Shown one piece after another: positions 24,831-33,091 of a stretch of DNA of 61,688 nt. The first letter of the stretch is position 1. Each line of letters opens with the position of its first letter. Under the pieces are notes generated by a model. The model searched no databases. It was not told the DNA's origin and saw nothing but the letters and a program-made list of their open reading frames with translations. This stretch comes from a virus. The DNA is taken from positions 1 to 61,688 of IMG/VR virus record IMGVR_UViG_3300042520_002382; one strand, written 5' to 3'. A program made the translations under genes and the position numbers.

Positions 24831-25040
24831 CTATCCCTTGCGGCCCTGCCAGATCAGCCGGGCATCGGCCGCCGTCAGCCGCGCCTCGCACTCAAAGACC
24901 ACGATCGGCGGCGGGGTGAGCGTACGCGGGCCTGGCGAGGTGCGCCGGGCGCAGTCGTCGCAGCCCTCGCGCCAGTACCACTCGCCGTCTTCCTGCTCAC
25001 CCACGCCGGGGCAGCGGGGAATGTCGGGCGGAAGGCTCAC
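24831..25040 (-). CDS. Small Cys-containing protein, paralogue of 8552-8767
   Basis: 69 residues; the GTG at 25040 (overlapping the upstream stop as GTGA) aligns with the paralogue's start. Shared blocks: RCPG-G--EDGEW-WR-GCDDC, RRT-PG and PPPI--FECE-R. Last gene of the minus-strand lysis cassette; converges on the KilA-N gene, leaving 44 bases between. Confidence 0.6.
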   Translation of the reverse strand: MSLPPDIPRCPGVGEQEDGEWYWREGCDDCARRTSPGPRTLTPPPIVVFECEARLTAADARLIWQGRKG

Positions 25041-25216
25041 GAACCGCCCTCCCCCGTGGCCCGGCAGCCCCGGTGCTGGTCGCCGAACCGCCGCCCGCGA
25101 GCATCCAGGCCCCGCAGCGGCACCGGCATGGGGAGGATCTCCGTGGCTCCGCAGTGCTCGCACCGGAACACCGGCGGCTGGGCGATCAGATCCACAACGA
25201 CGTGATCAAGCGGCAT
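25037..25216 (-). CDS. Small zinc-ribbon-like protein
   Basis: 59 residues: a leading helix, then VFRCEHCGATEILPMPVPLR and QHRGCRAT. CxxC followed about 28 residues later by a His/Cys pair suggests a short zinc ribbon. Both ends overlap neighbouring genes. Function unknown. Confidence 0.5.
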   Translation of the reverse strand: MPLDHVVVDLIAQPPVFRCEHCGATEILPMPVPLRGLDARGRRFGDQHRGCRATGEGGS

Positions 25217-25523
25217 CGGGATCCCCCACGATCATCCGGCGGAGCGTGGCCAAGGCGATGGCGTTGCTGCCGCCTTCCTTGACGCCTTCGCTCACCAGCG
25301 AAATCAGCAGCAGGGTTCGCTGTCGCTCCAGCTCCCTGCCCTGCCTGATCGCCTCCTCTCGATCGGCCTCGCTGCGCCGTGCTGCATCGCCGTAGGCCGT
25401 TTCCATGGCCTCAGCGCAGCTCTGCCTGATCGCTGCCACTTCGGCCGCCTCGGCAGTCATGGCCTCCATCTCCTGCTGCAGGGCGTCAAGCTGCTGACGC
25501 ACGAGATCCAGGACCGCGCTCAT
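25206..25523 (-). CDS. Coiled-coil protein downstream of endolysin
   Basis: 105 residues, overlapping the endolysin stop (ATGA). Residues 1-75 form a strongly predicted coiled coil (LVRQQLDALQQEMEAMTAEA), followed by LLLISLVSEGVKEGG. There is no clear membrane segment or lipobox, so calling it a spanin is not justified, although the position would suit one. Confidence 0.5.
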   Translation of the reverse strand: MSAVLDLVRQQLDALQQEMEAMTAEAAEVAAIRQSCAEAMETAYGDAARRSEADREEAIRQGRELERQRTLLLISLVSEGVKEGGSNAIALATLRRMIVGDPDAA

Positions 25524-26587
25524 GCGGCCTCCTGCAGCACGCTGATCCAGACCGTTCCCAGACCCAGCAGGGGCAGGATCCGATCGCGCAGATCCTGGTT
25601 GTGGAGGCGGATGCAGCCCCGTGTCGGGTGGAGCGCCTGCCGTGGACTCCAGGCCCCCGGCCAGCCGCAGGCCGATCCGCCGCCATGAACCATGATCCCG
25701 TCCCGGTACGGCTTGCTGGTGGGCCCCTCCTGCCCCTCCAGCCCCTCCAGGTCAAACGAATACCAGCCGTAGGCCCGGCGGTCGGGGGTGAAGTTCGCGG
25801 CCCGATCCTGCTCATAGTCCCGGTGGACCTTGCCGATCCGGTAGAGCCCCGGTGGGGTGTCGGTGCCGGTGCGGTTCCACTCGGCCTCCCTGCCCTGCCC
25901 CCGGCAGAGGCAGGGGATCCGCCACACCCGGCGCCCATCGTGAGTCCAGGCCGTGAGGGTCTCGTTCACGTCGTTGGCGATCAGGTGGTGATCACCGGGC
26001 TTGAGGGTGGGGCGGAGCTTGGGGCCCACCATCCCCGGCGGCCAGGTCGGCGGGCCCTCGGGGGCAGGGCCGCCAGGCGGGCGTGGTGGCGTGGCTGTCG
26101 TGACAGGGGCGGGAGCACCCGCACCGAACAGGGCCACCTCTGCGGCACGACGCCGGGACAGGCCTTCCATCACCTCGTCGCCGGCCTTGTTCCAGCGGGG
26201 CAGCTCCGCTTTCACCACTACCGCCGGATCCTCGCCGGCCAGCAACCGCCGCCGCAGGGTGGAGCGCTCCAAGGCGCCGGCCCCCACGTTGAACACAAAC
26301 GAGATCAGGGCCGCCTGCCGCTTCGGGGTCCAACCTGCGGCCATCGGCAACAGCCGGAACACATCCGACGCAGCGCGGTTCAAGTCGGTCCGCAGGAGGT
26401 GGTCGGCGTGAGCCTGGCCGATCGTGCAGCCGGGGGTCACATCGGGCCCGGTGTGGCCGTAGCCAACCGTCCAGGGATCGCCGCCGCTGCCGGGGTCGGG
26501 GTAGGCGGTGAGCCGGCAGCCTTCAAATTCGGCAACGATCCGCCGGGCCGGGGCCAGCCACTGGGGATCGGATGGGTTGGTGCTCAT
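25520..26587 (-). CDS. Endolysin: GH24-type lysozyme fused to an L,D-transpeptidase-like domain
   Basis: 355 residues; start at 26587 fixed by a TGATG overlap with the upstream gene. N-terminal lysozyme (about 10-165): EFEGCRLTAYPDPGSGG then WTVGYGHTG, with the E/T catalytic layout of phage T4-like muramidases, and WTPKRQAALISFVFNVGAGA. A Pro-rich linker follows (about 165-200). The C-terminal domain (205-350) resembles YkuD: TPPGLYRIG, then MVHGGGSACG with His near 301, and PTRGCIRLHN with Cys near 325. It would cleave glycan strands and possibly act on cross-link peptides. No signal peptide seen, so a holin is expected. Confidence 0.8.
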   Translation of the reverse strand: MSTNPSDPQWLAPARRIVAEFEGCRLTAYPDPGSGGDPWTVGYGHTGPDVTPGCTIGQAHADHLLRTDLNRAASDVFRLLPMAAGWTPKRQAALISFVFNVGAGALERSTLRRRLLAGEDPAVVVKAELPRWNKAGDEVMEGLSRRRAAEVALFGAGAPAPVTTATPPRPPGGPAPEGPPTWPPGMVGPKLRPTLKPGDHHLIANDVNETLTAWTHDGRRVWRIPCLCRGQGREAEWNRTGTDTPPGLYRIGKVHRDYEQDRAANFTPDRRAYGWYSFDLEGLEGQEGPTSKPYRDGIMVHGGGSACGWPGAWSPRQALHPTRGCIRLHNQDLRDRILPLLGLGTVWISVLQEAA

Positions 26588-26745
26588 CAGAGGGGCCATC
26601 GGGAAACAACACGCCAGCCCCTGATCCACAGCAGCGCCACCGTGATGGCCACGCGCCATGGAGGCACGTCAACGACCAGCGGGCGCCCGTCTTGACCCTG
26701 CGGGGTGGGCCCCTCACAGATCAGGCGCACGAGCCCGCAGGTCAT
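26587..26745 (-). CDS. Small possible membrane protein upstream of endolysin
   Basis: 52 residues ending VPPWRVAITVALLWIRGWRV. The short hydrophobic segment is flanked by Trp and Arg. Its stop overlaps the endolysin start. Its place just before endolysin would suit a holin or holin partner, but at 52 residues with a weak hydrophobic segment this is uncertain. Confidence 0.45.
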   Translation of the reverse strand: MTCGLVRLICEGPTPQGQDGRPLVVDVPPWRVAITVALLWIRGWRVVSRWPL

Positions 26746-26960
26746 TGCCGCAGCCCTTGGCGCATCGCCCAGGCCGTGGCCGCCTTCTGGGCGTACCAGG
26801 ACTGCAGCAGGAGCTTCGCGAAGTTGCGGAGGGTCTGCACGTCGCTGATCTCGTCCAGCAGGCGGCTATGGCGCTCCACCTCGAAGGCCTGCGCGGCGCT
26901 GAGCTCCATCCCTGCGGGGTCCGCAGGGAGGAAGCCGGCAGCAGGGTCAGGGGCTGGCAT
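26742..26960 (-). CDS. Small helical protein, possible NblA-like
   Basis: 72 residues. From residue 18 the sequence MELSAAQAFEVERHSRLLDE, followed by FAKLLLQSWYAQKAATA, resembles the ELSxEQxF...FLxxLYxQM helix-turn-helix layout of NblA, the small adaptor that triggers phycobilisome degradation in cyanobacteria and is known from some cyanophages. Similarity is limited to a few positions, so this is a hypothesis. First gene of the minus-strand cassette. Its promoter should lie in 26961-27068 but no clear box was seen. Confidence 0.5.
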   Translation of the reverse strand: MPAPDPAAGFLPADPAGMELSAAQAFEVERHSRLLDEISDVQTLRNFAKLLLQSWYAQKAATAWAMRQGLRQ

Positions 26961-27031
26961 GGCCTGAGGATAGCCATCCCAATCCAGACGGGCACCAAGG
27001 CGGTGGTGCTGATCTGACCGTGGGCCGTGAC

Positions 27032-27040
27032 GGGAAAACT
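27032..27040 (+). promoter_or_regulatory. Late-promoter-like motif GGGAAAACT (copy 10)
   Basis: Exact motif in the divergent gap, followed by GCCGTAGAGG; 28 nt before the ATG at 27069. Confidence 0.72.
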
Positions 27041-27068
27041 GCCGTAGAGGATCCACCGCCGTTCTGCC

Positions 27069-28571
27069 ATGCCCCGAGGTCGCCGCACCAGCTACGTCCG
27101 CGACAACCGCGGCCGGTTCGCCAGTTCGCCCGGTGGTGGGGGTCCCAAGCGGAGCACCCCAGCAACCCGGCGGGCGGCCACCAGGGCGGGGAACCGGTTG
27201 AACCGGGACAACAGCGGGCGGATCAGCGGGATCGGCCGGAACGGGGCCATGGTGCGCGGTGGGCGGCTGAAGACGGCCAAGGGGAACAAGCGTGCAACGC
27301 AGATCGCTTCCATGCGGCCGGCTGGGTTCAGGGCCAGCACGATCGCCAAGGGTGGCCGGGGCGTGCGCGGCAGCGTGGCGCGGAGTCTGGCGGCGGTGAG
27401 GAAGGAGCGGATGGCGGCGGCTAAGCCGGTGGCGGCCAAGCAGCAACCGCAGAAGCCATCCAAGAAGCCCGCAAACAAGGCGCAGCGGGCCTACCTCGCA
27501 GCCAGAAGCAACGCCCGCGCCCGCGGCGGTGATCTCCGGGGGACTGACGCAGGCTCAAGGCGCATGGCCAACTCGGCGGCAGCCGTGCTGAGGAACATGG
27601 AGCGCAGGCGCTCCGCCGCAGTGCCCAAGGCCCCTGCCGATTCGCCTCGCGCCAGGCAGCAGCAGATGCAGGTCGCCAGGGCGCAACGGGCAATCCGCAA
27701 TCAACGGGCCGCGATGGCTCGGGAGGCGGATGGCCCCGGCAGCAAGGCCAGCCGCAGCGCTTCCGTTGCCAGGCGTGCCCAGCAAATCTATGCCGGCAAG
27801 GTTGACCCCAAGGTCAAGACGAAATCGAGGCTGACCAAAACCCGCGACCCCGAGGTGCTTCGCAAGCGGATCGCCAAGATCAAGGACAACACGGCGAGGG
27901 CTGCGGCGAAGGCAGCGGCCAAGGAGGCCAAGGCTTCCGCCAAGCCCGCCAAGACCGCAACTCGCGCAAGGCCAGCGACAGGCAACAGACCCAAAAGATC
28001 ATTAGCCGTAAGAGCCGCAAAAGCTGATAAAGCAGACAGAAAGCTCAAGGCTCAACTTAAGCAAGCAATCGCAAGTGGGAACGAGAAAAAGATAATAGAG
28101 CTAAACTTTAGAAGGCGGCGGATTGATCGGTTCAATGAGACATACAACTTCGCAGACATAAAAGCATCTAGGAAGGCGCTGACACCCGCCAAACCCACCG
28201 CCCCCAAGCGCACCCGCTCCGCCCGCCCCGCCGGGACCGTGGCCAAGCCGCGGGGGATGAAGTCGGGGGTGTTGGCGGCGCGGAGGAACAGGAAAGCGGC
28301 GCCTACCGCAGCGCAATTCTCTCTACTTTCCGCCCGTGCAAAAGAAAAAGCCGCAAGAATAAGGCGTAGAGCCGGATCACGGTTTGCGCAAGCAAATGAG
28401 CAAGACCGGGCAGCAATCAAGAAAGCAACAAGCACAAAAACGGCCGGCAGCAGAAACAAAGCGAACAAGGCGCTTAGGTCGGCAATGGTTATGCAAAACG
28501 CCGTCCGCATGCTCACGGGGCAGATCACGCCAAGCGCCACGCGGCGCCCTCTCGCCACGCGCCTTTACTGA
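27069..28571 (+). CDS. Basic GRFAS-family protein 5
   Basis: 500 residues. Box 1 RRTSYVRDNRGRFASSPGGG and box 2 NRLNRDNSGRISGIG plus GAMVRGGRLKT in the first 80 residues. A long Lys/Arg/Ala-rich central region and the spacer ARPAGTVAKPRGMKSG near 385 follow. The last 100 residues and 27990-28160 have lower GC. The stop at 28569-28571 comes just before a stretch (from 28572) that encodes the common RKP-stop tail of proteins 1 and 4, indicating the original 3' end was displaced by recombination or a frameshift. Confidence 0.65.
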   Translation: MPRGRRTSYVRDNRGRFASSPGGGGPKRSTPATRRAATRAGNRLNRDNSGRISGIGRNGAMVRGGRLKTAKGNKRATQIASMRPAGFRASTIAKGGRGVRGSVARSLAAVRKERMAAAKPVAAKQQPQKPSKKPANKAQRAYLAARSNARARGGDLRGTDAGSRRMANSAAAVLRNMERRRSAAVPKAPADSPRARQQQMQVARAQRAIRNQRAAMAREADGPGSKASRSASVARRAQQIYAGKVDPKVKTKSRLTKTRDPEVLRKRIAKIKDNTARAAAKAAAKEAKASAKPAKTATRARPATGNRPKRSLAVRAAKADKADRKLKAQLKQAIASGNEKKIIELNFRRRRIDRFNETYNFADIKASRKALTPAKPTAPKRTRSARPAGTVAKPRGMKSGVLAARRNRKAAPTAAQFSLLSARAKEKAARIRRRAGSRFAQANEQDRAAIKKATSTKTAGSRNKANKALRSAMVMQNAVRMLTGQITPSATRRPLATRLY

Positions 28572-28586
28572 CGCAAGCCCTAACCC

Positions 28587-29027
28587 ATGCCCCTCCCCAC
28601 CACCACCCTGGCCCTGTTCGACCTGCTGGCGGCCGATGCGGTGCTCACCCCCCTCCTAGGGGTCCACGTGCTGGCCGGTGGCACCACCCGCCGCGCACTG
28701 GCCCACTTCTGGCCGAAGGAGGCCGTGGAGCCCACCACGCAGCCTGCAGGGGTGGAGATCGTGGTCTGGCGCTCGCCCATGGGCACCGCAGCCACGCCAA
28801 CCCAGACCGGGGAGGTGGACGTGCGGCCGACCTTCCGCCTATCCGTGACCCAGTGGGAGCCTCCCACCGCCGGGGGCGCCTGCAATCAGCTCGCGGTGAT
28901 CAACCGCCTCCTGCAGCTCCTGCCGGGGGCCAATGCCTCGGATGTGACCATCGATGGCCTGACCTCGGGCCTGCAGCAGCATTCGGTTACGTGGGCGTGT
29001 CCGGTGGCGGTGCTGCAGCGCCCCTGA
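28587..29027 (+). CDS. Probable tail terminator/completion protein
   Basis: 146 residues: helical start (LALFDLLAADAVLTPLLGVH), central beta strands with VDVRPTFRLSVTQWEP, a helix (NQLAVINRLLQLLPG) and a final strand. The alpha-beta layout, length and place just before the tape measure fit the lambda U / minor tail protein group. No specific motif confirms it. Confidence 0.5.
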   Translation: MPLPTTTLALFDLLAADAVLTPLLGVHVLAGGTTRRALAHFWPKEAVEPTTQPAGVEIVVWRSPMGTAATPTQTGEVDVRPTFRLSVTQWEPPTAGGACNQLAVINRLLQLLPGANASDVTIDGLTSGLQQHSVTWACPVAVLQRP

Positions 29028-29031
29028 TGGC

Positions 29032-29040
29032 GGGAAAACT
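29032..29040 (+). promoter_or_regulatory. Late-promoter-like motif GGGAAAACT (copy 11)
   Basis: Exact motif followed by GCATCAGTAG; 25 nt before the GTG of the tape-measure gene. Confidence 0.75.
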
Positions 29041-29065
29041 GCATCAGTAGCGCGGTGCGGCTCGG

Positions 29066-32000
29066 GTGGCTGATCTCCAGGTATCGCTGGCCCTCTTGCT
29101 GGAGAACCAGGCGGAGATCGCCCGCGAGCTGGAGCGGGCCGGTGGGCAGGCGGGGGCAGGCTTCGGCCGGGGGCTGAGCGCAGAGGCGCAGAAAGCGTTC
29201 AACGACCTTGTGAGCCAGGCGGAGCGGGCCGCCAAGGAGGCCGGGCTTCGCTTCAACAAGGTCAAGCTCCAGTTTGAGACGGTCAGCGGGGATGTGATCC
29301 CTCAGAAGACCCTTGACCAGATCGGCCGGGTCAACAAGGGCTTTGCTGAGGCGACGCAGGCCGTCAATGCCTTCAAGTCCGCGACCACCGCCGCAACGCG
29401 GGAATCGGCTGCGGGGATGAACCTGCTGGAGGCCGCCATTACCGGTGTGGCCGTCAGCCTCACAAGCAAGCTCACCGACGCCGCCGGCAGTGCCTTGGGC
29501 AGCGTGCGGGGACTGGTTCAGGGGTTCCTGGAGCTTGATGGGGAGCTGCGCCTCGCCTCCGCCGCAGCAGGGGAGACGGGCGGCTACCAGCGTCTCAGCC
29601 AGATCGTGGATCAGGTGGGCATCGATGCGGCCGGCACCACGAAACAGGTGGCGGAGCTCGCCACGTCCCTCGTGCGGGCCGGTTTCAGCATCTCCGAGGT
29701 GGAGGGGGCCCTCGCGGGCGTGGTCCGCGGCGCCGAGGCCACCGGGACCGGCTTTCAGGCGTTTGGGGACATCGTGGGCAACACCCTGCGGGGGTTTGGG
29801 CTGGAGGTTGACCAGACCGCCCGCGTGGTGGACGTGCTCACCAACACGGCCAACAGCAGCAACGCCAGCATCGAGGGCCTGGGTTACACCTTCGAGTACA
29901 CCGCGCCGATCGCCAAAGCCCTCGGGGTGAGCCTGGAGGATGTGGCCGCTGCTGCGGGCCTGATGGCCAATGCAGGCATTCAAGGCAGCGTGGCGGGCAC
30001 CGGCCTGCGGACGGGCCTGCAGAAGCTGCAGGAGGCGGCCGGCGGCGCATCGCCCGAGGTGCTGGGCCTCGTGCGCGGCCAAGAGCGGCTGCAGCTCGTA
30101 ATGAGCAAGCTCGGGGCCACCGTGACCGATGCCAGCGGGAAGCTCCTGCCCCTGGAACAGGTGTTCCTGCGCCTGAAGGGCGGCCTAGAGAAGCTGAACC
30201 AGGCCGATCAGGTGCAACTGGCGAACATCCTCTTCGGAGATGACGCCGGATCCAAGTTCCTGTCCATCACGAACCAGAGCAACTCGGCCATCGTCAAGAT
30301 GTTCAGCGACCTCCGCAACAGCAAGGGGGCCACCGACGCCGCCCGCAATGCGATGGTCGGCATGGGCCTGGAGCTGCAGCAGCTCACCGGCACCATGGAC
30401 AGCCTCCGCAACAACATCGGCGGAGTGATGGCGGCAGGTCTTCGGCCACTGGTGCAGGCGGCCAACCTTGCCGTGGGGGCGATCTCAGGCCTGCCCAAGC
30501 CGGTGAAGGACACCGGGGCGGCATTGGTGGCCCTCGGGATCGCCTCCACCGGGGCGGCGATCAGCATCGCAGCGCTCAATCTCGTGCTGGCCCAAACGGG
30601 CGGCCTCGCCGGGCTGGCCATTGCGGCAAGGGCCGCCGGTGTGGCCGTCGCCGGGATCGGGGGCAGTCTGGCGATCGTCTTGGCCGCTGCCGCTGGCATC
30701 GCCCTACTGACCGGCCGCTTTGCCGAGATGGATGCCACCACCAAGACGCTGGTGCAAACCACCATCGCCCTCGGCACTGGTGTTCTGGTGTTCCGGGGCA
30801 TCGCCGCCGCTGCTGGAATCGCTGCGACCGGCTTGGGCATCTTGAACATTCAGCTCGGCAGGACGGCTGTGCTCACCGCTCTGGCGTCTGGGGCCGCCAA
30901 AGGTGGCTGGCTCGTGGGGCTGGTTGGCGCCGCCGCCGCCGCCGCAACGGTCTACGGGGTGCTGAACAACAACATCAAAACCACCGGCGAGGAAACCGAA
31001 GCCCTGTCCAGCAAAGCCCGCGAGCTGAAAGATCAGATCGCCCAGCTACAAAAGGAGATCGCAGACGGAAAGAAGCTGGGAATTGATACCACGGACGCCC
31101 AGCAGCGGGTGAATGAGCTTTACATGAAGCTCAGAGAGATCGAAAGGCCGCTTGAATTGAAGCTGAGCATTGAGAAGGCCAAGAGCGAAGCCAAAACCCT
31201 CAAGGATGAACTGAGCAAGCTCAGTGAAGGCGACAGCGGCAGGCCCGGCCTACAGGCCAAGGTGGACGGAGCTGAGCGCTACCTGAAGCTCCTGCAGCAG
31301 ATCGATCGCGCCCAGGCCGTCACCGACGCCTCACCTGTTGCTCAGCAGGGCGCCAAGGATCTGGCTGAGCTTGAGAAGCGGGTGAATCGGCTCCTGGCAA
31401 GGAAGCTTACGCTGCCGGTCAAGGCGCCAGAGCAAAAGGATATTGATAAAGAGCTAGACGTTTATCAGCGGCAGATTGATCTACGGAAGGTTGGGATTCG
31501 CGTAGCGATCGACCGTGAGGAGGCCGTGCAGCAGCTTGGCGAGCTGCAGGGCGATATTGCTGTAGCGCTGTCCAAGGGCGTTGACCCCACAAAACTGCGC
31601 AGCCAACTTCTACCGCTTCAGATTCAAGTCAGAAACCTTGATCTTGAGCGGGATAAGATCAACAAAGACCTAACGGCAACGCTGAATCAACAGGTTGCGG
31701 CAGACGGCAAGCGGGTGCTCACGGCAAAGGAGCAACTGGAGGCGGCAAGGGGTCAGCTCACTGTTGAGCAGGCCCGCGCCAGCCTGGCCGACAAGATCGC
31801 GGGGCAGGACACCGCTCGACTGCGGGCAGTCCAACAGGTGGCCGATGCCTACGTGAACCTGGCCAACGCCCAGGCGGCCCTCGCGCAATCAGGCTTTGAC
31901 GTGGAGCGAAGCCGCAACAGCAGCCGCCTGAACCTGGCCGAGAGGGAGCTGCAGTTCCTGCGCGAGCGCGGGGCCAGTGCCGGGGCGATCCAGGCGGCAG

Positions 32001-33091
32001 AGCAGCGGATCGCGGCAATCAAGCGCGATGGGGAAGGGATTGAGTACCGCAGTATGCAGGCCAGCATCGAGGCCACGGCGCAGCGCTTTGAGATGGAGCG
32101 CAAGGTGCTTGCGTTGAAGCAAGCCATGCAGGTACTGGAGCAGCAAGGCGCCATCCGCGCCGCCGAGCGGGCGGTGCTGCAAGAGCGTTCTCAGTTGCAG
32201 GAGCTGAAGGGCAAGCTGCTTGATCCAAGCACTACCCCCTTGCAAAGAGGGTCAATCAATGAGCAGATCAAGATCCAAAACGAATCCATCAAAATCACAC
32301 AGCAGCAGCTTGAGTTTGAGCGTCAACGGATGGCCGGGCTAGGAATGATTCTCGGGCTGGAGCGCCAGACGCAGGAGGCGCAGCAGGGGACCGTCGCCAA
32401 CCAGCAGCGTGCCGCCGCCGCGGGCAAGGGCTGGGAGGAAAGCCTGGAGGGAGCGCTGGCCAAGGTGGACATGGCCGCCGCTGGGGTTGACCGACTGCAG
32501 AAGGTGCTTGTCGGCACGATCCAGGGCGGCAACGGCCCGGTGGAGCAGATTTACGCCACTGCAGCAGGCCTACCCGAGCCCCTGCGGAACGCGACCGACG
32601 CAGCCGGAAACCTGGCCAGAGGGTTTGCGGCGGCCAATGAGCAAGCCGCTGTCCTGCTCCAAACCGTCTCCAAACTGGCCAGCGCCCCCTCCGCCCGCTG
32701 GGCCGGCGGCGGGGTGGATCCCGGCGGCCGGTATCAGGTCAACGAGTTGGGCACCGAGAGCTTCCTCAGCCGATCGGGCGCCCTGTCACTGATCCATGCC
32801 CCGGCCTACGGCTCCTGGAGCCCCCCATCGCCCGGCATGGTGCTGCCGGCGGGCCTCACCGCTCGCCTGGACGCCATGGGCGCCTTCTCTGGCGGGGCCC
32901 CTGCTCCCGTGCTCGCGGGCATCGCCCCGGCCATGGGCAGCGGCGGCAGCAGCCAGCAGGTTGCGGCCCTGGGCCGCTTGCAGCGCTCCATCGATGCCCT
33001 GGAGAACACGATGCGCAGCTACGACCCCGCGCTCACCATCAACCTGCCGGGCAACGCCGGGCTCCTCCACACCCTGCAGGGCTTCCGATGA
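29066..33091 (+). CDS. Tape measure protein
   Basis: 1341 residues, by far the longest gene, GTG start 25 nt after a motif copy. It sets tail length and helps DNA cross the envelope. N-terminal helices (LALLLENQAEIARELERAGG) lead into a TP901-type domain with NTANSSNASIEGLGYTFEYT and AAAGLMANAGIQGSVAGTGL. Hydrophobic Ala/Gly segments at about 490-620 (GGSLAIVLAAAAGIALLTG and GWLVGLVGAAAAAATV) are likely membrane-active. A long coiled coil occupies 640-1150. The C-terminus is Gly/Pro-rich. Confidence 0.9.
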   Translation: MADLQVSLALLLENQAEIARELERAGGQAGAGFGRGLSAEAQKAFNDLVSQAERAAKEAGLRFNKVKLQFETVSGDVIPQKTLDQIGRVNKGFAEATQAVNAFKSATTAATRESAAGMNLLEAAITGVAVSLTSKLTDAAGSALGSVRGLVQGFLELDGELRLASAAAGETGGYQRLSQIVDQVGIDAAGTTKQVAELATSLVRAGFSISEVEGALAGVVRGAEATGTGFQAFGDIVGNTLRGFGLEVDQTARVVDVLTNTANSSNASIEGLGYTFEYTAPIAKALGVSLEDVAAAAGLMANAGIQGSVAGTGLRTGLQKLQEAAGGASPEVLGLVRGQERLQLVMSKLGATVTDASGKLLPLEQVFLRLKGGLEKLNQADQVQLANILFGDDAGSKFLSITNQSNSAIVKMFSDLRNSKGATDAARNAMVGMGLELQQLTGTMDSLRNNIGGVMAAGLRPLVQAANLAVGAISGLPKPVKDTGAALVALGIASTGAAISIAALNLVLAQTGGLAGLAIAARAAGVAVAGIGGSLAIVLAAAAGIALLTGRFAEMDATTKTLVQTTIALGTGVLVFRGIAAAAGIAATGLGILNIQLGRTAVLTALASGAAKGGWLVGLVGAAAAAATVYGVLNNNIKTTGEETEALSSKARELKDQIAQLQKEIADGKKLGIDTTDAQQRVNELYMKLREIERPLELKLSIEKAKSEAKTLKDELSKLSEGDSGRPGLQAKVDGAERYLKLLQQIDRAQAVTDASPVAQQGAKDLAELEKRVNRLLARKLTLPVKAPEQKDIDKELDVYQRQIDLRKVGIRVAIDREEAVQQLGELQGDIAVALSKGVDPTKLRSQLLPLQIQVRNLDLERDKINKDLTATLNQQVAADGKRVLTAKEQLEAARGQLTVEQARASLADKIAGQDTARLRAVQQVADAYVNLANAQAALAQSGFDVERSRNSSRLNLAERELQFLRERGASAGAIQAAEQRIAAIKRDGEGIEYRSMQASIEATAQRFEMERKVLALKQAMQVLEQQGAIRAAERAVLQERSQLQELKGKLLDPSTTPLQRGSINEQIKIQNESIKITQQQLEFERQRMAGLGMILGLERQTQEAQQGTVANQQRAAAAGKGWEESLEGALAKVDMAAAGVDRLQKVLVGTIQGGNGPVEQIYATAAGLPEPLRNATDAAGNLARGFAAANEQAAVLLQTVSKLASAPSARWAGGGVDPGGRYQVNELGTESFLSRSGALSLIHAPAYGSWSPPSPGMVLPAGLTARLDAMGAFSGGAPAPVLAGIAPAMGSGGSSQQVAALGRLQRSIDALENTMRSYDPALTINLPGNAGLLHTLQGFR

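Noticed and set aside
25206-25523. Coiled-coil gene as a spanin
   Set aside because: No membrane anchor or lipobox is visible, so position alone is not enough.
26961-27446. Minus-strand extension of the 72-residue gene into the divergent region and basic protein 5
   Set aside because: The extension runs opposite to protein 5 codons and is His/Pro/Arg-rich shadow sequence.
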